Origin: Hysterium pulicare CBS 123377
Taxonomy: Eukaryota; Ascomycota; Dothideomycetes; Hysteriales; Hysteriaceae
Reading direction: 5' to 3'
DNA length: 64,000 nucleotides
Assembly: GCA_000467715.1 (NCBI GenBank)
Contig: AJFK01000436.1
Location: forward strand, 1 to 64,000
The notes beneath the pieces were generated by a model, which did not search any database, was not told the DNA's origin, and was given only the letters and a program-made list of their open reading frames with translations. The translations under genes and the position numbers were made by a program. Shown here one piece after another: positions 1 through 12,700 of the stretch (the first letter of the stretch is position 1; every line of letters begins with the position of its first letter).

Positions 1-572
1 GCACCAAGAATAAATACAAAAACGCAAGAATGCCAAATGCGACGCGGAATCCAAAATACAAAATTGCTCCAGGGCCCCTTGAATACACGTACTTAACGAT
101 TGTACGTGCAAAGAGGAAAGAGAGACAGTAAAAAGAGAAGGGTATCTCTTAAAAAAGGAGTTCAAGTCCTGCCAAGCGCCCAGCTGGACGATGGTGGATG
201 AAGACTTGAAACGCTAATGGGTAATAATAAATGATAATGACACTCTCTTAGAAGAAGAAAAATTAAAGGATAACAATGCCCGCTTGCTAAAGAATTACAC
301 ACAAAAAGTCTCAAATAAACCCAAAATGTCAGCCGAAGGATAGGTAGAGAATCGAAAGTACCGAAGAAGATTTGATATGAATATACGAGTTTGGCGATGA
401 TGAACATATAGATATATAGATGAAGGATCGATCGAGGAAGGATATAGGTCGTTAGTTGTCGTCTCAGTAAAGCAAGTATATTCCGGAAATTTCGAAGGAT
501 TGGGGTAGGAAATCGAAATATTGTCGTTGATTGCAAAGGGCACAGATGAAGATGCCATACTCGAAAATCATT
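1..572. other. 3' flank, no gene seen
   Basis: A/G-rich flank downstream of the stop codon of the WD40 gene that reads leftward from 6031. It probably contains that gene's 3' UTR. The short reading frames here have no recognisable motif and no splice context, so no coding feature is called. Confidence 0.6.
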
Positions 573-3500
573 CTAGATCATGGGAGGCTCCACCTGTTGA
601 AACACACCCTGCTGATACACACCTTGTTGCAACTGCTCAGGCGGCATATTTGCCCGAATCTCCTTCGGATTTCTATATCCCTGGAACGGCGCATTCTTAT
701 TATCTACTGGGGAGATAACTTGCTCCATGACCTGCTGCCCGGGTGCCATTGGTGGCGGCGGAGGCGGCGGCGGCAGATTTTGGAATTGCTGAGCATTGTT
801 ACCCTCAATAGGTGACTTGGCATTCCGCGGGAATTGCATGGGAGGAATACTCTCGTACGGCGAGGGCTCGTGGTAGACAGAGGGTGGAGATTTGTTCCGT
901 GAGCGAGAGGTGCTTCGCATACGATCCGTCACTTTTCGGAATGTCATTCCTAGATTCTCGCTTACGCTACCGCGTCCACGCCGATGGTGGGATCCGTTTG
1001 AAGATGGCGATATAGCCTGCTCGATAGGTGACTTCGCCTGATTGTTCTGGTTAGCTGCCCCGGGATTCTCGTCAATGGCGATGTTGATGACACCAAGGCT
1101 GCTCTTAGGACTGTGGCTGAAGAGCGGTGGCGGCGGTGGAGGAGGCGGACCAGCTAGGTGTTGAAGCTCGGCGAGGATGGGAGGCGCGTTCGGGTCTGAC
1201 TCAATGATCACGACTTGGTTTTCGAGCAGGGTCTCATCAATACTGGCCGTAATAGGTGGTGGGCTGATACGTTTGAAATTTCCAGAGCCAATTTCGGGAG
1301 ATGTTTTCATCCTGGAATGGCCACGGTTACTGAGAGAGCTGCGTCGGGCTGCCGACGGCTGAGGATTAACTGTTCGTTGAGCCATCATGTTCGTGAAGGC
1401 TTTCTCTGGAGGCGCAGATGCAGAGCGAGGGGGAGATATTGGTTGACCGTAGGTAGTTGCAGGCAGGAGAGGACCAAGATCATCTTGTCCAGCATCATCT
1501 TGGTCGGCCTCGTCCAGTTGAGTCAGGTTGTCCGGGATAGAGGGAACAGCGGGTATTCCCTCCCGCTCGTTTGGATCGGTGCTCATGTAACGGGGATGAC
1601 GCATCGCTCGTGGAGTTGCAGGAAGGCCAATTGGCATTGAAGTGGTCGACGTTGCCATGATAGGGTTCTTGTTCGTCGGTGAATACTTCTTCCCGATCTC
1701 AGGGTCTGCAGTCTGGCTTCGAACAATGCGATCACCATACATTGACATGGTCTGAAGGAACGAAGGCTCGCCTCCCTCTGTCACAGATCGTTCGGGGATG
1801 ACAGGACGTACAGCCAGCTCCCCGGGATGAGGGATGATTGGAGCTGAAGGACGTCGAGCCAACGACAGTCGCCTCTCTTCCAATTCCCTTGCTGCCAGCT
1901 CTTTCCGGGTCATCATTCGCGCCGTCGATTGATCCTTGCCAAATTGAACCGAGCGACCTGAGCGACCTGAGAGGTTTGAATGACGACTTTCAGGCCTTTC
2001 GGCTGCTTCAGCTTCTTCCCTGAGGTTGTTACGAGAACGGCTGGATTCTCTCAATGCAGGCGTAGCTCTTCGGCTGATAGATCGATCACGAGGTAAGCGA
2101 CGGTCGGGCGACGTATCTCGGCGAGCACTTGTGCCACGCTCCTGTGCACGTCGGCTAGTGCTACGATTACGCGGTCGTACAGGTTCGTAGTCTTCGTTCT
2201 CGTTTGCATCGTCAGAGTTCATTGGACGAGGCGAGCCCGGTGATCGGAGCGCTGAGCCTTCGGTTCGAGTACTACTTCTACCACGATCTTCTGCGGGACG
2301 ACGGCTTGCAGTTCTGCTCGTAGCTCGGCTTCCTGCTCGGCGCCCTTCCGGTGATTCAGGACGACGCGATGGCTTAGATGAAGACCTAGTCTTGCTCATT
2401 CCTGTCCTATGACGACTACGGTTTGTGCGACTGCTGGCCACAGACTCTGTGGCGACTGGTGATGTGATTCGGTAATACCGTTCATCGTCGAAGTGTTCCG
2501 TATTGGTACTGGCTTCCTTCTTCGATCTCGGGTATATACCAACATCCTCAGGGGACATTGGCACAGGGGACGAAGGAGATCGCTTAGCAGGTCGAATGTA
2601 CCGGACGCCAGATCTACCACGGCTTTCCGAGAGGTCTCGAGGTCTACTTCTTGCTCTTGCGTTTCGGCTTTCTGGTCGTTGTTCAACGGCGAGAGGAGTG
2701 GCGGCGCGTGCTGTTGTACGGCTATCCGGACGCTCAGGGCGACTGTCAGCGCGCTTGCGGGCGTAGTAGTTTGCTTCCTCCAGGCTGCTGATGTATTGAT
2801 CAATACTGCGAGCTTTTGCGCTCTTGACACTAGCACCGGTCAATGGCGGGCTCAAGTTACTGTTGAGGCCAGAAGTAGAGGCACCATCCTCTATAATCAC
2901 GTCAGTCACCTCTAAATGAAGTCCATCTGGTTTCCGACTTCGCGAGCTGTTTCGAGATTTCGATTCTTGCGTCAAGGTCGCAAAGACGCCGGCGGCGGGT
3001 GATGGCAAGGAGTGATCCTTTGTCTGCCTAGGATCGTACGTCGTAGCACTAAGAAGGAACTCTTTAGGTGCACTCGTGGAAGATGCGCGTCGCTGGGAGA
3101 ATGGGATGGTCTCGTGTTCTCGGCCAGTGGTGTCCACAGCGGTCTGGGGTATGGCGCCGTCCGCTCGGGGAGTGCGATCAGGCGCACGTCCAGGCACGAT
3201 AAGAGCAGCAAGGCTTGCGTTAGTAGTTCGCTCGCCATCAGACTTCGAGGGAAGTCTTTTACGTCTGTAAGATCCAGGAGTAGCTGTTCTTGCTGAGGAA
3301 GGTTCTCTCGAAGGGTCGCGACCGGCTCTGCCACTTGGTTTGAGCCATTGACTTGTTCCAACGTTGGGACTAAGCGCAGATTCGGCGATGGGTGTAATGC
3401 CAATGTTCATTGGGGTCTGTTCGTCAGATGTCGACAGCATTTGTGGAGCAGATGCCTTGTCCCCAAAATTGGTAACGAGTTTGAGAGCAGACAATTTCGC

Positions 3501-6031
3501 AATGCTCCTATTCGGGCCTGTGCTGGGCGGAGACAGAGGTGGGCTGAGCTGAGATCCAAGCACGACCTGCTTTTGCGCAGAGAAGACAGCGTCCTGAGCG
3601 CGAGGAGAGAACCATGGCTCGGATGATTCAATGCTCGTGCAGGAGAAACATCTCACCGCAAGCTCTGGATTACCTTGGGAAACAGAAATTTCGCCCCATT
3701 TTCTTACTAGATAAGACTGCCTCTGCCAGTCGTTTGGAAGGATGAGGCATGTTAGAAGGATAGCTTCCATGAAATACTTGCGGGAGACGTATACTTCGAT
3801 GGCTTCATTCTGTTCTCCAAGTCCAAGTAAGATGGAGACGGCAGGGTGAATATCACCCTTCTCCAACAAACGTTGAACGAAAGCCTCTCCAACCTTCTTC
3901 TGAGAGTCCTGGCCTATGGAACTTAGGGCCAGAAGCATCCAGTCAGATGAGGTCATGGATTCAGAGCCGACCATCGATGTCATCAAATCCGCGCCTAGAT
4001 CTCCGAGCCACTTGGATAGCAGGACAGCCGCGGCGGATCCTGAAGAATGTCGTGCAACTAGAACGATTAGCATAGCTTATCAGTCATTTGGTTTGGAAAA
4101 CTCACGTTCATCGCGAATCAAGCTGTCAATATCATTTTCCCAGCCAAATACAACGCTGAGCATTTGTTGGCGCAGATCATCGGGCGTTCGCTGTTGACCA
4201 TATTGTGGGGTTCTGAACGGCACCTCGCCAAGTCTAGCTTTAGTGAAAGGAAACAGATCCATTTGCTTTGTCTTTTTTGATTCGTCTGGACTTCGCATGA
4301 CCTCTTTGCGGAGGCTGGAGCTCCCGTATCGTGATGAAGAGGCAGATGATAGAGACCGGATCGATACGCTCTCACGAGTCGATGTTCCAGTAAGCAACGA
4401 ACTGCCAGACGAGAATACTGTTCCAGTACCCCCTGAGCTCTTCGACGACAACTTTGATGAAGAGGGCTTGTCGTAACGATATCTTGGACCGGCGCGTGAT
4501 CCTCCTCCAGAGGACCTTGAGCTCTGCGATCCTCTACTTGACACTGGGCTCAAGGGGCCAACGCGGTCCCGTCTCTCCTCTTCTAGTTGGTCCATCTCTG
4601 CGGCTATCTTCTGCAATGGGGACATGACGGCGACTCCTTCACCCTCACTACTTTCCGACTCCATATATAGCGGTACCATCCCGCCCGCCGTTGCCTTTGA
4701 GATTGGGTGAGCAGTCACTGGCGTTTCCTGTGTTTTCTTCTTCTCTTCTATTGAATTAGGCGGTGATGGTGGCGTGTTGGCAGGCGGATGCTGCATTTGC
4801 TGAACCATCACCGGAGTGCTATTAGGATTGAGATCATACTGCTGCACAGTGTAATTGCGACCCAGTGTGAAGAGCGTTGCGGTTGGTCCATAATTTGTGA
4901 TGGCGGCAATACCATTAGTGGTCGGCACAGTCTCATACGATACCCTTTTAGTGCGAACATCCCATGCACATGTTTGTCTATTGGTGTTCGTCGCAGTCAG
5001 CAGTGTTGGGGGTTTAGCGCCGAGCGCCCAAAGGGGTAACCCGTGCAGGGAATACAAATTGAAGATCATGCAAAACTCACCCCTCGGAGTATTGGACGAT
5101 TCGTCCATTTTTCGACCATGCAAACCAGCACGGGCCTGGCTCCCGTTGATCTTTCATGTTCAGAATGCGGATCACGCATGGAGAATCACCATGGGACACT
5201 TTTGGAACACTCCATACTCTGAGATCTCCGTCAGAGGTCTGAGCGGCTAACATCTCAGACTTCTGTTTCGAAGAAGACCCGTGCCAAGCTAATCCCGCAA
5301 TAGGAGAAGGGGCTCTTGGGGTCGTAAGTGTGTGCAAGATGGTGAAGGATGGCTGAAGAGTTGCGATAAGGATGGAACCGTTGAGGTAACTAATGATGAT
5401 TAGCATCATTGACATTCAGTGGTAAATTGGACAATAATACCCGATGGCGAACGTTCTGCAGTCTGATGCTGGTGCTAATGCTGTGATCGGATCGAATATC
5501 GTTCGAGCTGATAGATGTTCGGATGTCGATGGTTCGAACAATATGATATTACCCTGTGCATTGCCTATTGCATGGTCAATTGGATAGTTAGGAGAGGTGA
5601 ACTGGAGTTAATTGCTCACCAAACGCAACGTTGCCATTCCTCATCCAAGAAGCGACCCGAATTTGCTCATATGAAGCGAATCGAGCAACTTCGTCCCCCG
5701 TAAACAGGTCCCATACAATGGCTGTGCTCCCAGCGTCGTAGCTCACCACCAATCGTCCCGCACCTCTCTCACTAACATTGTCCACCGAGATCCATGATAC
5801 GTCCTCTCTGTGCCGTGTGAATCGACGCTCAATCGCTAGGGTATCGTGGTGGAGGCAGAGGATCTGGTTCCTTTGGGCGTACAGAAGGAACGAGGCCGTT
5901 GCGGCGCAAGGTTCGAATGCGAATTCATCGCTCCCGGGAGTTATACTTGGAGTCGGAGGCTTCAATGCCGTATCTGATCTTTTGGAGCTCCTCGAAGTGG
6001 ATCGCTGTCTCGATAATTGTCCGGCCGACAT
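573..6031 (-). CDS. WD40 / alpha-solenoid protein with long Arg-Ser-rich disordered tail
   Basis: Five exons on the minus strand: 6031-5620, 5564-5441, 5389-5081, 4977-4106 and 4057-573, summing to 5202 nt (1733 aa). All four introns have GT..AG ends, and branch-like CTAAC, GCTAATC, CTGAC and GCTAATC precede the acceptors. Frame is kept across each junction; for example the third joins ..YSEG to QTCAWDVRTKR. Residues up to about 430 contain WD40 blades (AIVWDLFTGDEVARF, DGDLRVWSV, CAWDVRTK). Residues of about 570-720 form a helical solenoid with an EAIEVYVSRKYFMEAI helix. The remaining ~1000 residues are low-complexity: many SR/RS dipeptides, two poly-proline runs (GGC/GGA tracts on the plus strand near 756 and 1131) and scattered SP sites. 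The propeller-solenoid order recalls Gemin5-like or coat-type scaffolds, but I cannot assign an orthologue. ATG 6031 is the only upstream start in frame. Confidence 0.9.
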
Positions 6032-9000
6032 GTCGCACTCGTCTATCGAGGTGATGCCTCAGTTAGTCAAGGGAAGCAGAAGGGACATTACTTTGAAGCC
6101 GATGATGTCGAGACACGGGGGAAGCGCCAGCAACAGGAACTGATAGGAGGCTTGAAAGCTATGTATATCCGGAGAATTGACTTACTTCAACGTGCGCGCT
6201 AACTGGCAGGGCAGAAGGAGAGGAGGGTCAACTAAGCTCCAGGGCGTCTAAAGGCGGTATACCTGGCCCCGCCCTTCCTCGCTGGGGTTGTATGCCGTGT
6301 CTGGACACTGATGCATGCGCCCGCGTTGGGGAGGGTGGTGCGAGCAGGTACAACGGAGTCAACGTGCAGCTGGAGAGACAGGAATAAAGAGCAGAAAAAG
6401 CAGCAGAAGATGCAGAGGAGTAGAGATGACAGCAATGGAGTAGCGACCCTATCAACAGACGGCGCTTAGAATGCAGAGCACGGATTGATATTGCTCAGAA
6501 TAGAGACGGGGCTTCAATGGCCAGTACAAAATAGACAAAGCTCGGAGCCGTAAGGGCAATAGAGCAGTTGACGAGGGCTTTACCAGGGACAAGGAGGCGT
6601 TTAACGGCTGGGGTTGGACAAATGGATGAAGTCGTCTCGATGAGGCCAAGCATGGAGCATGTCGATGCGCATCGGGGGACTCGTACGGCCCAGCGAGCCA
6701 TGCGCTCCATTGTGCGGGCCAGTGCAATGGCAGGACTGGCCGCCAAGCTGGTCTTCCTCTGCGATTGCTGCGGTTTCACGCGCGGTGCCTGCAGCGTGGT
6801 GATGGAGGTCACGACTGAAGGGCACGATGGAGAATAGAGCGACCGGGGCAGCAGCCAGTCAGCGGGGCAGAACGGCTCAACAGCCCCGGCATGCTGTGAA
6901 ATAGCCTGCATCAATCACAAAACCCACGCCCAATGATTGCGCGCAGACGCCTGGGACGGTCCGCCAGCATGGGACGACGAGCAGGGATCGCAGCGGATTG
7001 TCTGGGTTCATCCACACCTCCACCACGACTGCGCGCTCTCAGTCGCTTGGGGCGGAATCACCGGCGCCGACGAAGGATATATCTGAGGCCTCACGCGACG
7101 ATGGCCAGAGGTATTTTGGTTTCGCATCGCTCGAGTCCGACCAGAAACCATCATCCTTCGACCTCAGACCGCAGTTGTTGGGCCACGGGCCTTGTTGGTG
7201 GCGCCTACGCATCGCTTTTCATCAATCTGCGTGTTGGCTTTCCCATGCTGGCGACGCTCGGGACGGCTCTGTGCAACTCAGATCGTGCCTGCAACTGAGG
7301 TTCCCTTGAGCTCTCTCTGGCTTCCGTTTGGTTCCAGCAACTGGCCGTGAGCCGAGCGCAGGTAACCATGCGGTTCAAAAACGTCTCCGCATGACGTGGA
7401 AGAGTCTGAGCGACCTCATTGATGGGCTACCGAGAGATGCAACGACCTGTTCTCTCCACCTCTCGGGTACAAGCAGCAGCTCTCTTTACCCCTCGCTGGC
7501 CGCGCTTTGTTGGCCCGTCTGCTCAACGAAACACATCCACGACGGCCATCGTGTGTTTGGGATACATTCAATGGCATGCCTCGTAGCGCAGAGCAGAGCG
7601 GAGAGTGGGATTAACCATGAAGCCGAGAAGCCGTGTGTGACCTGCAGGAGTCAAAGCTCCCGTCGATCATTGACTGAGCTTCCTCCCGCCGCGATGCCTG
7701 TCGTTAATCAGTGCTCCCGCTGTCATTCAACCAAGCTTAATGGCGGCCAGCCCGGCGCAGCATAAAGTGTATGACCAGGGACAGCAATCCTCTTATCGTG
7801 TCCAGCTATCCAAGGAAAAAGAACCTCATAGTACAGAGAGTATCACACAATATGTTTTGCGCCAACGACTTGTTTTCATGCTGTGCTTTGAATGCTTAGT
7901 ACGCTGTTAAGCGCCGGACTAGCCTCAACCCCTGCCCCTCTCCCCTCCCACCCTACGGCCACTCGAATCTCGCAGCGGAGATATAACGTTAAATCTGGAC
8001 CCTCAGATCTTGTCCATTTCCAAATCAGCTAAAGACGTGAAGAGATTCCTGCAGGATCATCTAGGGAGCCTCACATTTGGACAATAGCCTTTTGACCCTC
8101 TCGTGCAGAGCCCAATGATCCATCCAGAACCCCACGGTCTTGAGCGGGAGGCTTTCTGGGGTCAAGATAATTGCCATCCATGTGGTTCGTGTTCAGTGTG
8201 ATGAATGTGAGGGGTGCATTGCATCGTCCATCACATCTTCTGGAACTCGGCGACTTGAAAGATTCAACGACCGATCTGGACGTGATACAACCCATGCAAA
8301 GAATACCAGTTTCGTTGCTCGGCTGTCTCGAAGCTTCTGCGCACTGCTGTTCCTGGGTGCTGGGAGCCCCAAAGAAGCCATTTACAATTCTTCACAAACT
8401 ATTGCTGCAAGGGATGGTTTTCTCGAGAATATTGACATTCACTGTGATTGCTATCTGATAAGGTAAGGCGTGGCCAAGCCACCACAAAAGCTGGTTGCAT
8501 GCAAGCAAAACCCAATATTGATCCGGAATCGGAGTAGCTTCCTTGCAACCCAACGTGACCAAGACCCGTGCAAAATCACACAAAAATTCAACAAGGCGTC
8601 CAATCCCTTCCAAGATGCCCATGGGCCATTTCCTTCTGTCAATTATTCTTCGGTCCGGATTCCCCCCAACACCCGCTCCGCTGTCGAGCCCTCCCATAGC
8701 GCCCGCCTAGAGCGGGTCGAGATGTGACGAGCCGCAAGCCGCATCACGAAGCGGAGGCTCGCGTATGCAGTGATCAGTAATGCGTGGCTTGACGGGCTAA
8801 AGAGAAGATGGAAAATCTCTTCCCCTCGCCGACGTACGATGGTGCCGAGATAGCTGGCCAGTGGCAGCAGTGTGACAATCACGATAATGAGTTATCTGAT
8901 GTCGTTCCTTGCCCTGGTTGCTGGGATTCTTCGTGCGGTAGGTTTGGACTTGGCAGAACAGGGGTTTCGCGCCCTACTAGGATCCAACCACGCGACGAAT

Positions 9001-9334
9001 AGCAGTGGCGGGTGCCTAATGAAGGACTGCTATTGTGACAAAGCAGAGTTCATGTGGCGACACGCTGGTGATGAGATTCTCGAACGTCCGTTGAGAGGCC
9101 TGATACACTCCCCGTAGAGAGTAGGTGTCACACTAAGAGTGTGATAATGAAGTGGCGACGATGGCAGTCTGATGCGCGCGCTTCCTTTGGAAGATTTATT
9201 GTATTATTCGAGATGTTTGTTGACTGTTGATCGTTGTGTTAGCTCCAAATGGATTCGAATGGATTACCCGATCGGGTAGAAACCAGTGACTTACCATTAT
9301 GTCGTGAGGTCATGCACCTCAGTCCAACCTTTTC
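6032..9334. other. Gene-poor intergenic region
   Basis: 3.3 kb between the 5' end of the WD40 gene and the small gene at 9335. The left part should hold the WD40 gene's promoter and possibly a 5' UTR intron (GT at about 6090, CTAAC then AG before 6050 on the minus strand). Several frames of 60-145 codons exist on both strands (for example 6998-7309 plus, 8643-8882 minus), but none shows a domain, consistent splice signals or a convincing start. I call nothing coding here. Confidence 0.45.
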
Positions 9335-9787
9335 TCACTCACTTGGTGCCTCAGGAGACTCTGAGATAGGAGTCATGGGCTTCGAAGATCTTCGTTGCTT
9401 GCGACCACTGCTGCGCCTCCTCTTCTTTGGCTTCTCTGTCGCGTAGATGGGAGGCAAAAGAGGGAATGCCTGAGCCAAAGGCGGCTGACGTGGCGGTGCA
9501 GGTGCTTCTTGAAGTAGAGGACCTGTGTGGAGGCTAGACTCCTCATCAAGCTCTTCTGGAAATAGATCGAGGTCACTGAGGAACGAGCTTGGGGTGCCGC
9601 GATACTCCAGTGAGTTGCCAGTCGGCCAGCTTGGATATGCACATGTTGAGCCTCGGCTTGTAGGCAACAAATCGGGCGAAAATGTGCTGTAGACGGATCC
9701 TGATGGCGAAGCCATGCTGCGGATGGATATTGGCTTCGATGAGGGCGACGACGAGGGTGAAGATTCTGGCGACGTCTCGAAATGCAT
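9335..9787 (-). CDS. Small Ser/Pro-rich protein with basic C-terminal motif
   Basis: A single-exon 150-residue protein starting at ATG 9787. The N-terminal 50 residues are Ser/Pro-rich. The middle is acidic (SFLSDLDLFPEELDEESS). The C-terminus carries LLPPIYATEKPKKRRRSS followed by a basic KQRR stretch and SKPMTPISE. The basic stretch could act as a nuclear localisation signal, and the SP/TP sites are possible phosphorylation sites. The arrangement resembles small conserved proteins of unknown function that I associate with Pezizomycotina, but I have not verified that. A good donor (GTGAGT) overlaps the last codons and GTAAGT...GCTAAC...AG follows downstream, so a last intron or 3' UTR intron is possible and the exact C-terminus is uncertain. 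Confidence 0.7.
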   Translation of the reverse strand: MHFETSPESSPSSSPSSKPISIRSMASPSGSVYSTFSPDLLPTSRGSTCAYPSWPTGNSLEYRGTPSSFLSDLDLFPEELDEESSLHTGPLLQEAPAPPRQPPLAQAFPLLPPIYATEKPKKRRRSSGRKQRRSSKPMTPISESPEAPSE

Positions 9788-12700
9788 TTTGTATACGGAT
9801 GGAGGCGAAAGTGTAAATAAGGATAGCGCGTTTCGGCCGTTAACGTGGAATCAGGTTTACCGAGGCGCTCGGTCGGGGCGTCGGGTCGATGCAATCGGAC
9901 TGTCGTATATGAAACCGTCGACGAAAAGCAGGCTTTCGATCGGAAATAAATTGTCTGGGGAGAAGCACTTCCGCGCTCTGGGGCGTCCTCGGGGCCTATA
10001 TATTCGAGGTGGATTCAGGAGGTATGCGAGTCAGGAGGAAGAACAGTGCTTGTGATGGGTGCTGCCTCGAACGAAATATAGCCAACGACGCGGAGGTGAC
10101 AGTTGTTTCTTTGCCCACCGCCACGCTTCGTTGCATAAAACACACGGAGACTGGGAGGCTTTGATTTGCTTCTCCCACTCGAATTTAAGGGCGGTGACTC
10201 ACCGCCGCACTCCGGTTTAGGGAATCGACTTCTCAGACCGCTCTTCTCGCAAGCCCTCCACCCGCAGAACGCCGCGATGGATAAGCGTCGGGGAGCAGCC
10301 TCCGCACCCCGGAAACCACCAGCTTCTCTGATGAATCGCATTCTTCCCTCATGAGTTTGCAAGATGACTCGTCGCCTCCCATGCCTGTCATGCTGAGTAG
10401 CCAGCAGGCTTTGCACGTATCACACTGGAATTTGCAACTTTCCAAGTTTTCAACTGATTCCTCTGTTCCTTCGACCAGCTGAGCCCTCCTGAAAAAAGAA
10501 TCAACCTGTCGCATCCCGCGACTTTGCGATGAGACGCTTGCTGCGGAGTTGGTTGAGTTTTGTCCTCGTGGGGGCGTGGGTGTCTCGCCTCGCCCTCCGC
10601 GTCTTCGTCTAAGCTTCGACTTTGTGTGTGATAAGCTTAGAAGGGTGGAGATCGATTTTCATCCCGCGCATTTTGCCGGTCCCACGTTGGTCTAGAGAAG
10701 GGCTGTCAGGTGTGTCCGGCTCGCGGCTTCGTGATCCGCAAAGGCTCGCCTTGTGATTTTGATTTTGAAAAGAAGCAAGAAAGCTTCCAGATTTGCCGCT
10801 CTTGTTGCCCAACCAGAAATGAATCGTGACCATAAGGCGAAAAGCAGGACCAGTGGATGTCTCAATTTTGGCACATGCCCTACGACCATAGGCTCCGACA
10901 GGCAGGCAGGACACCAAGAGATCCGACGGATATCGAATTTGTCCATGTGCGGAGTGCCAGCCGGAGGCAATGCAGCGAATCAGACATCACAAACCCAACC
11001 ACGAAAAAGGACAGACGGGGAAAGCAAGTCCGAGGCATCTTCTGCCTCGACCGCAGGCCTTTTAGCCGGGGGAAATCTGGGGTACATGCGGTTTTCCCGT
11101 GATGTTTCGATCTCAGGGTCCATGTGGTCCATTTTAGTCTCCGACATATATTCTAGCCCTCCAAACTGCACTCCCCACCAAGGTGGGTATCGTAGGAGAT
11201 ATCTTCATCTGCCTTGATCTCTGCGGTTTCGGAAACGCATAGGAAACAGACATCCATCCTCTTGTAACTGTTCTCGGCCATCGCCTGCGGATGGTCGGTG
11301 AGGAGGAGTCAGCTAACACACAGTTCGGGCTACACAGCAGCACTTTTGATCCCCGTGTCTTCTGTCAAAAATAGGAAACGATTTTGAAGGTCCTCTACGC
11401 TCATCAAACAGTATGGCTGAGCACTGCGAAGCCCCGTCGGAGAAGGCGCCCCTCATCGTCTCACTCAGCATGCGGATGGCTGCTCGGGTACTAACAGATT
11501 CCTACCAGAAGCTAACAGATTTGCTTAATATGGACGGTTACGCCCACGTTTTGGCGGACCGACGCCCTGGTGCGGAGCTTTGGATGTTGGACCCTTATTA
11601 TTCTTTACTACCCGCAGAGACGCTGATTACAACAATATACCGAATGGTTGTCCGGAGCTTTACGCCTCTTCTTTTGTTTCATCCGCTAGAATTCCCTGGA
11701 AGGATTCTTGCTTTCTACCCTTCATGAATCGCTCATTGTTTCAATTCAGTAACTTTTGAAAGCCCAGCTTAGGGTGAAACTACAAGTATGCCCGCGCCAG
11801 CAAGCAAAAATTAGCTGAAGGCCTCGAACTCAGCATCCTTGGTGGGGATCTCTGTTTTGACATGCTGCCTAAAAAGGATGCGATCAACCCCTCCGTGGGG
11901 TCTTGTCGGTCGAGAAAGGCCTCGGGCGCGGGTATCTCGCTGGTTGTGGATACCTAGGGCGTACATGATCGACCGAGGAAAGTTCATGTGATGGCTGGCG
12001 AACCTGTGTTGCGCGGCAGCGGGGAAGCCCGAGAAATTGACAGCTGGAACATATCTGATTATCAACCCTGTGATGACAGGTCACCCACCCTGAAGGCAGC
12101 TGTCTGTAGCCAAATCAGGCAATTAATGGACAGGTAATCCAACCTGAGGAATCAGTAATAAGGCTGCGGTGAGTCTTCAAGGCTGGGGTTTCAGTCTTAG
12201 TCAACTTCTATTCTTGAGTGCATTGCAATCTGCTGCAGTGTAACGGCGCTGAGTGCCGAATAAACGGCAATGCAGTCCGGGTAGGAAAAGCAATGTAGGA
12301 AGGCAAGGCCACAGGAAAGCGCGGCACCAAAGTCTCGACGACGACGAGTTCAAGTGCCTAGGCTTTCGAATGGAGGCCACCGTGCTAGAGTTAGTAGTGT
12401 CAGGATGGAGTCTGCAAGATATCCGTAGTCTAAACTCCATCACATGAACCTTGGGGTGGTGTTTGGCTTCCGTCTTAGACTCCACGTGGTTCACATTTGA
12501 TGCCCCACGATGGGTCAGTCTGCCGTGAATGAAGCGGTAGTCTTTACCCATCACTAAATCACAAGATTCGATACATCCCTCGCTTACTCACCAGTATAAA
12601 GAACTTCCAAGCTGGTGTTGAACGTCGTGCCGGTCTTCGGCATACCTTGGAACTACCCAAAGCGGTATAGTTTGCTTGTTCGGGTAAAGCGTTCTTCCGC

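Noticed and set aside
5525-5540. tRNA B-box-like GGTTCGAAC
   Set aside because: It lies inside a coding exon of the WD40 gene, with no A box or cloverleaf pairing around it. Other GGTTCGA words (for example 5910, 17708, 61142) are also coding.
6495-6914. 139-codon frame upstream of the WD40 gene
   Set aside because: Three frames of similar length overlap on both strands, and the sequence is within the likely promoter region.
10870-10930. 5S rRNA-like start (TACGACCATAGG)
   Set aside because: Only about a dozen bases match the 5S 5' end; the following bases do not fit 5S helices or the internal control region.
12201-12554. 117-codon minus-strand frame
   Set aside because: Composition resembles random translation, it overlaps a plus-strand frame of similar quality and has no motif.
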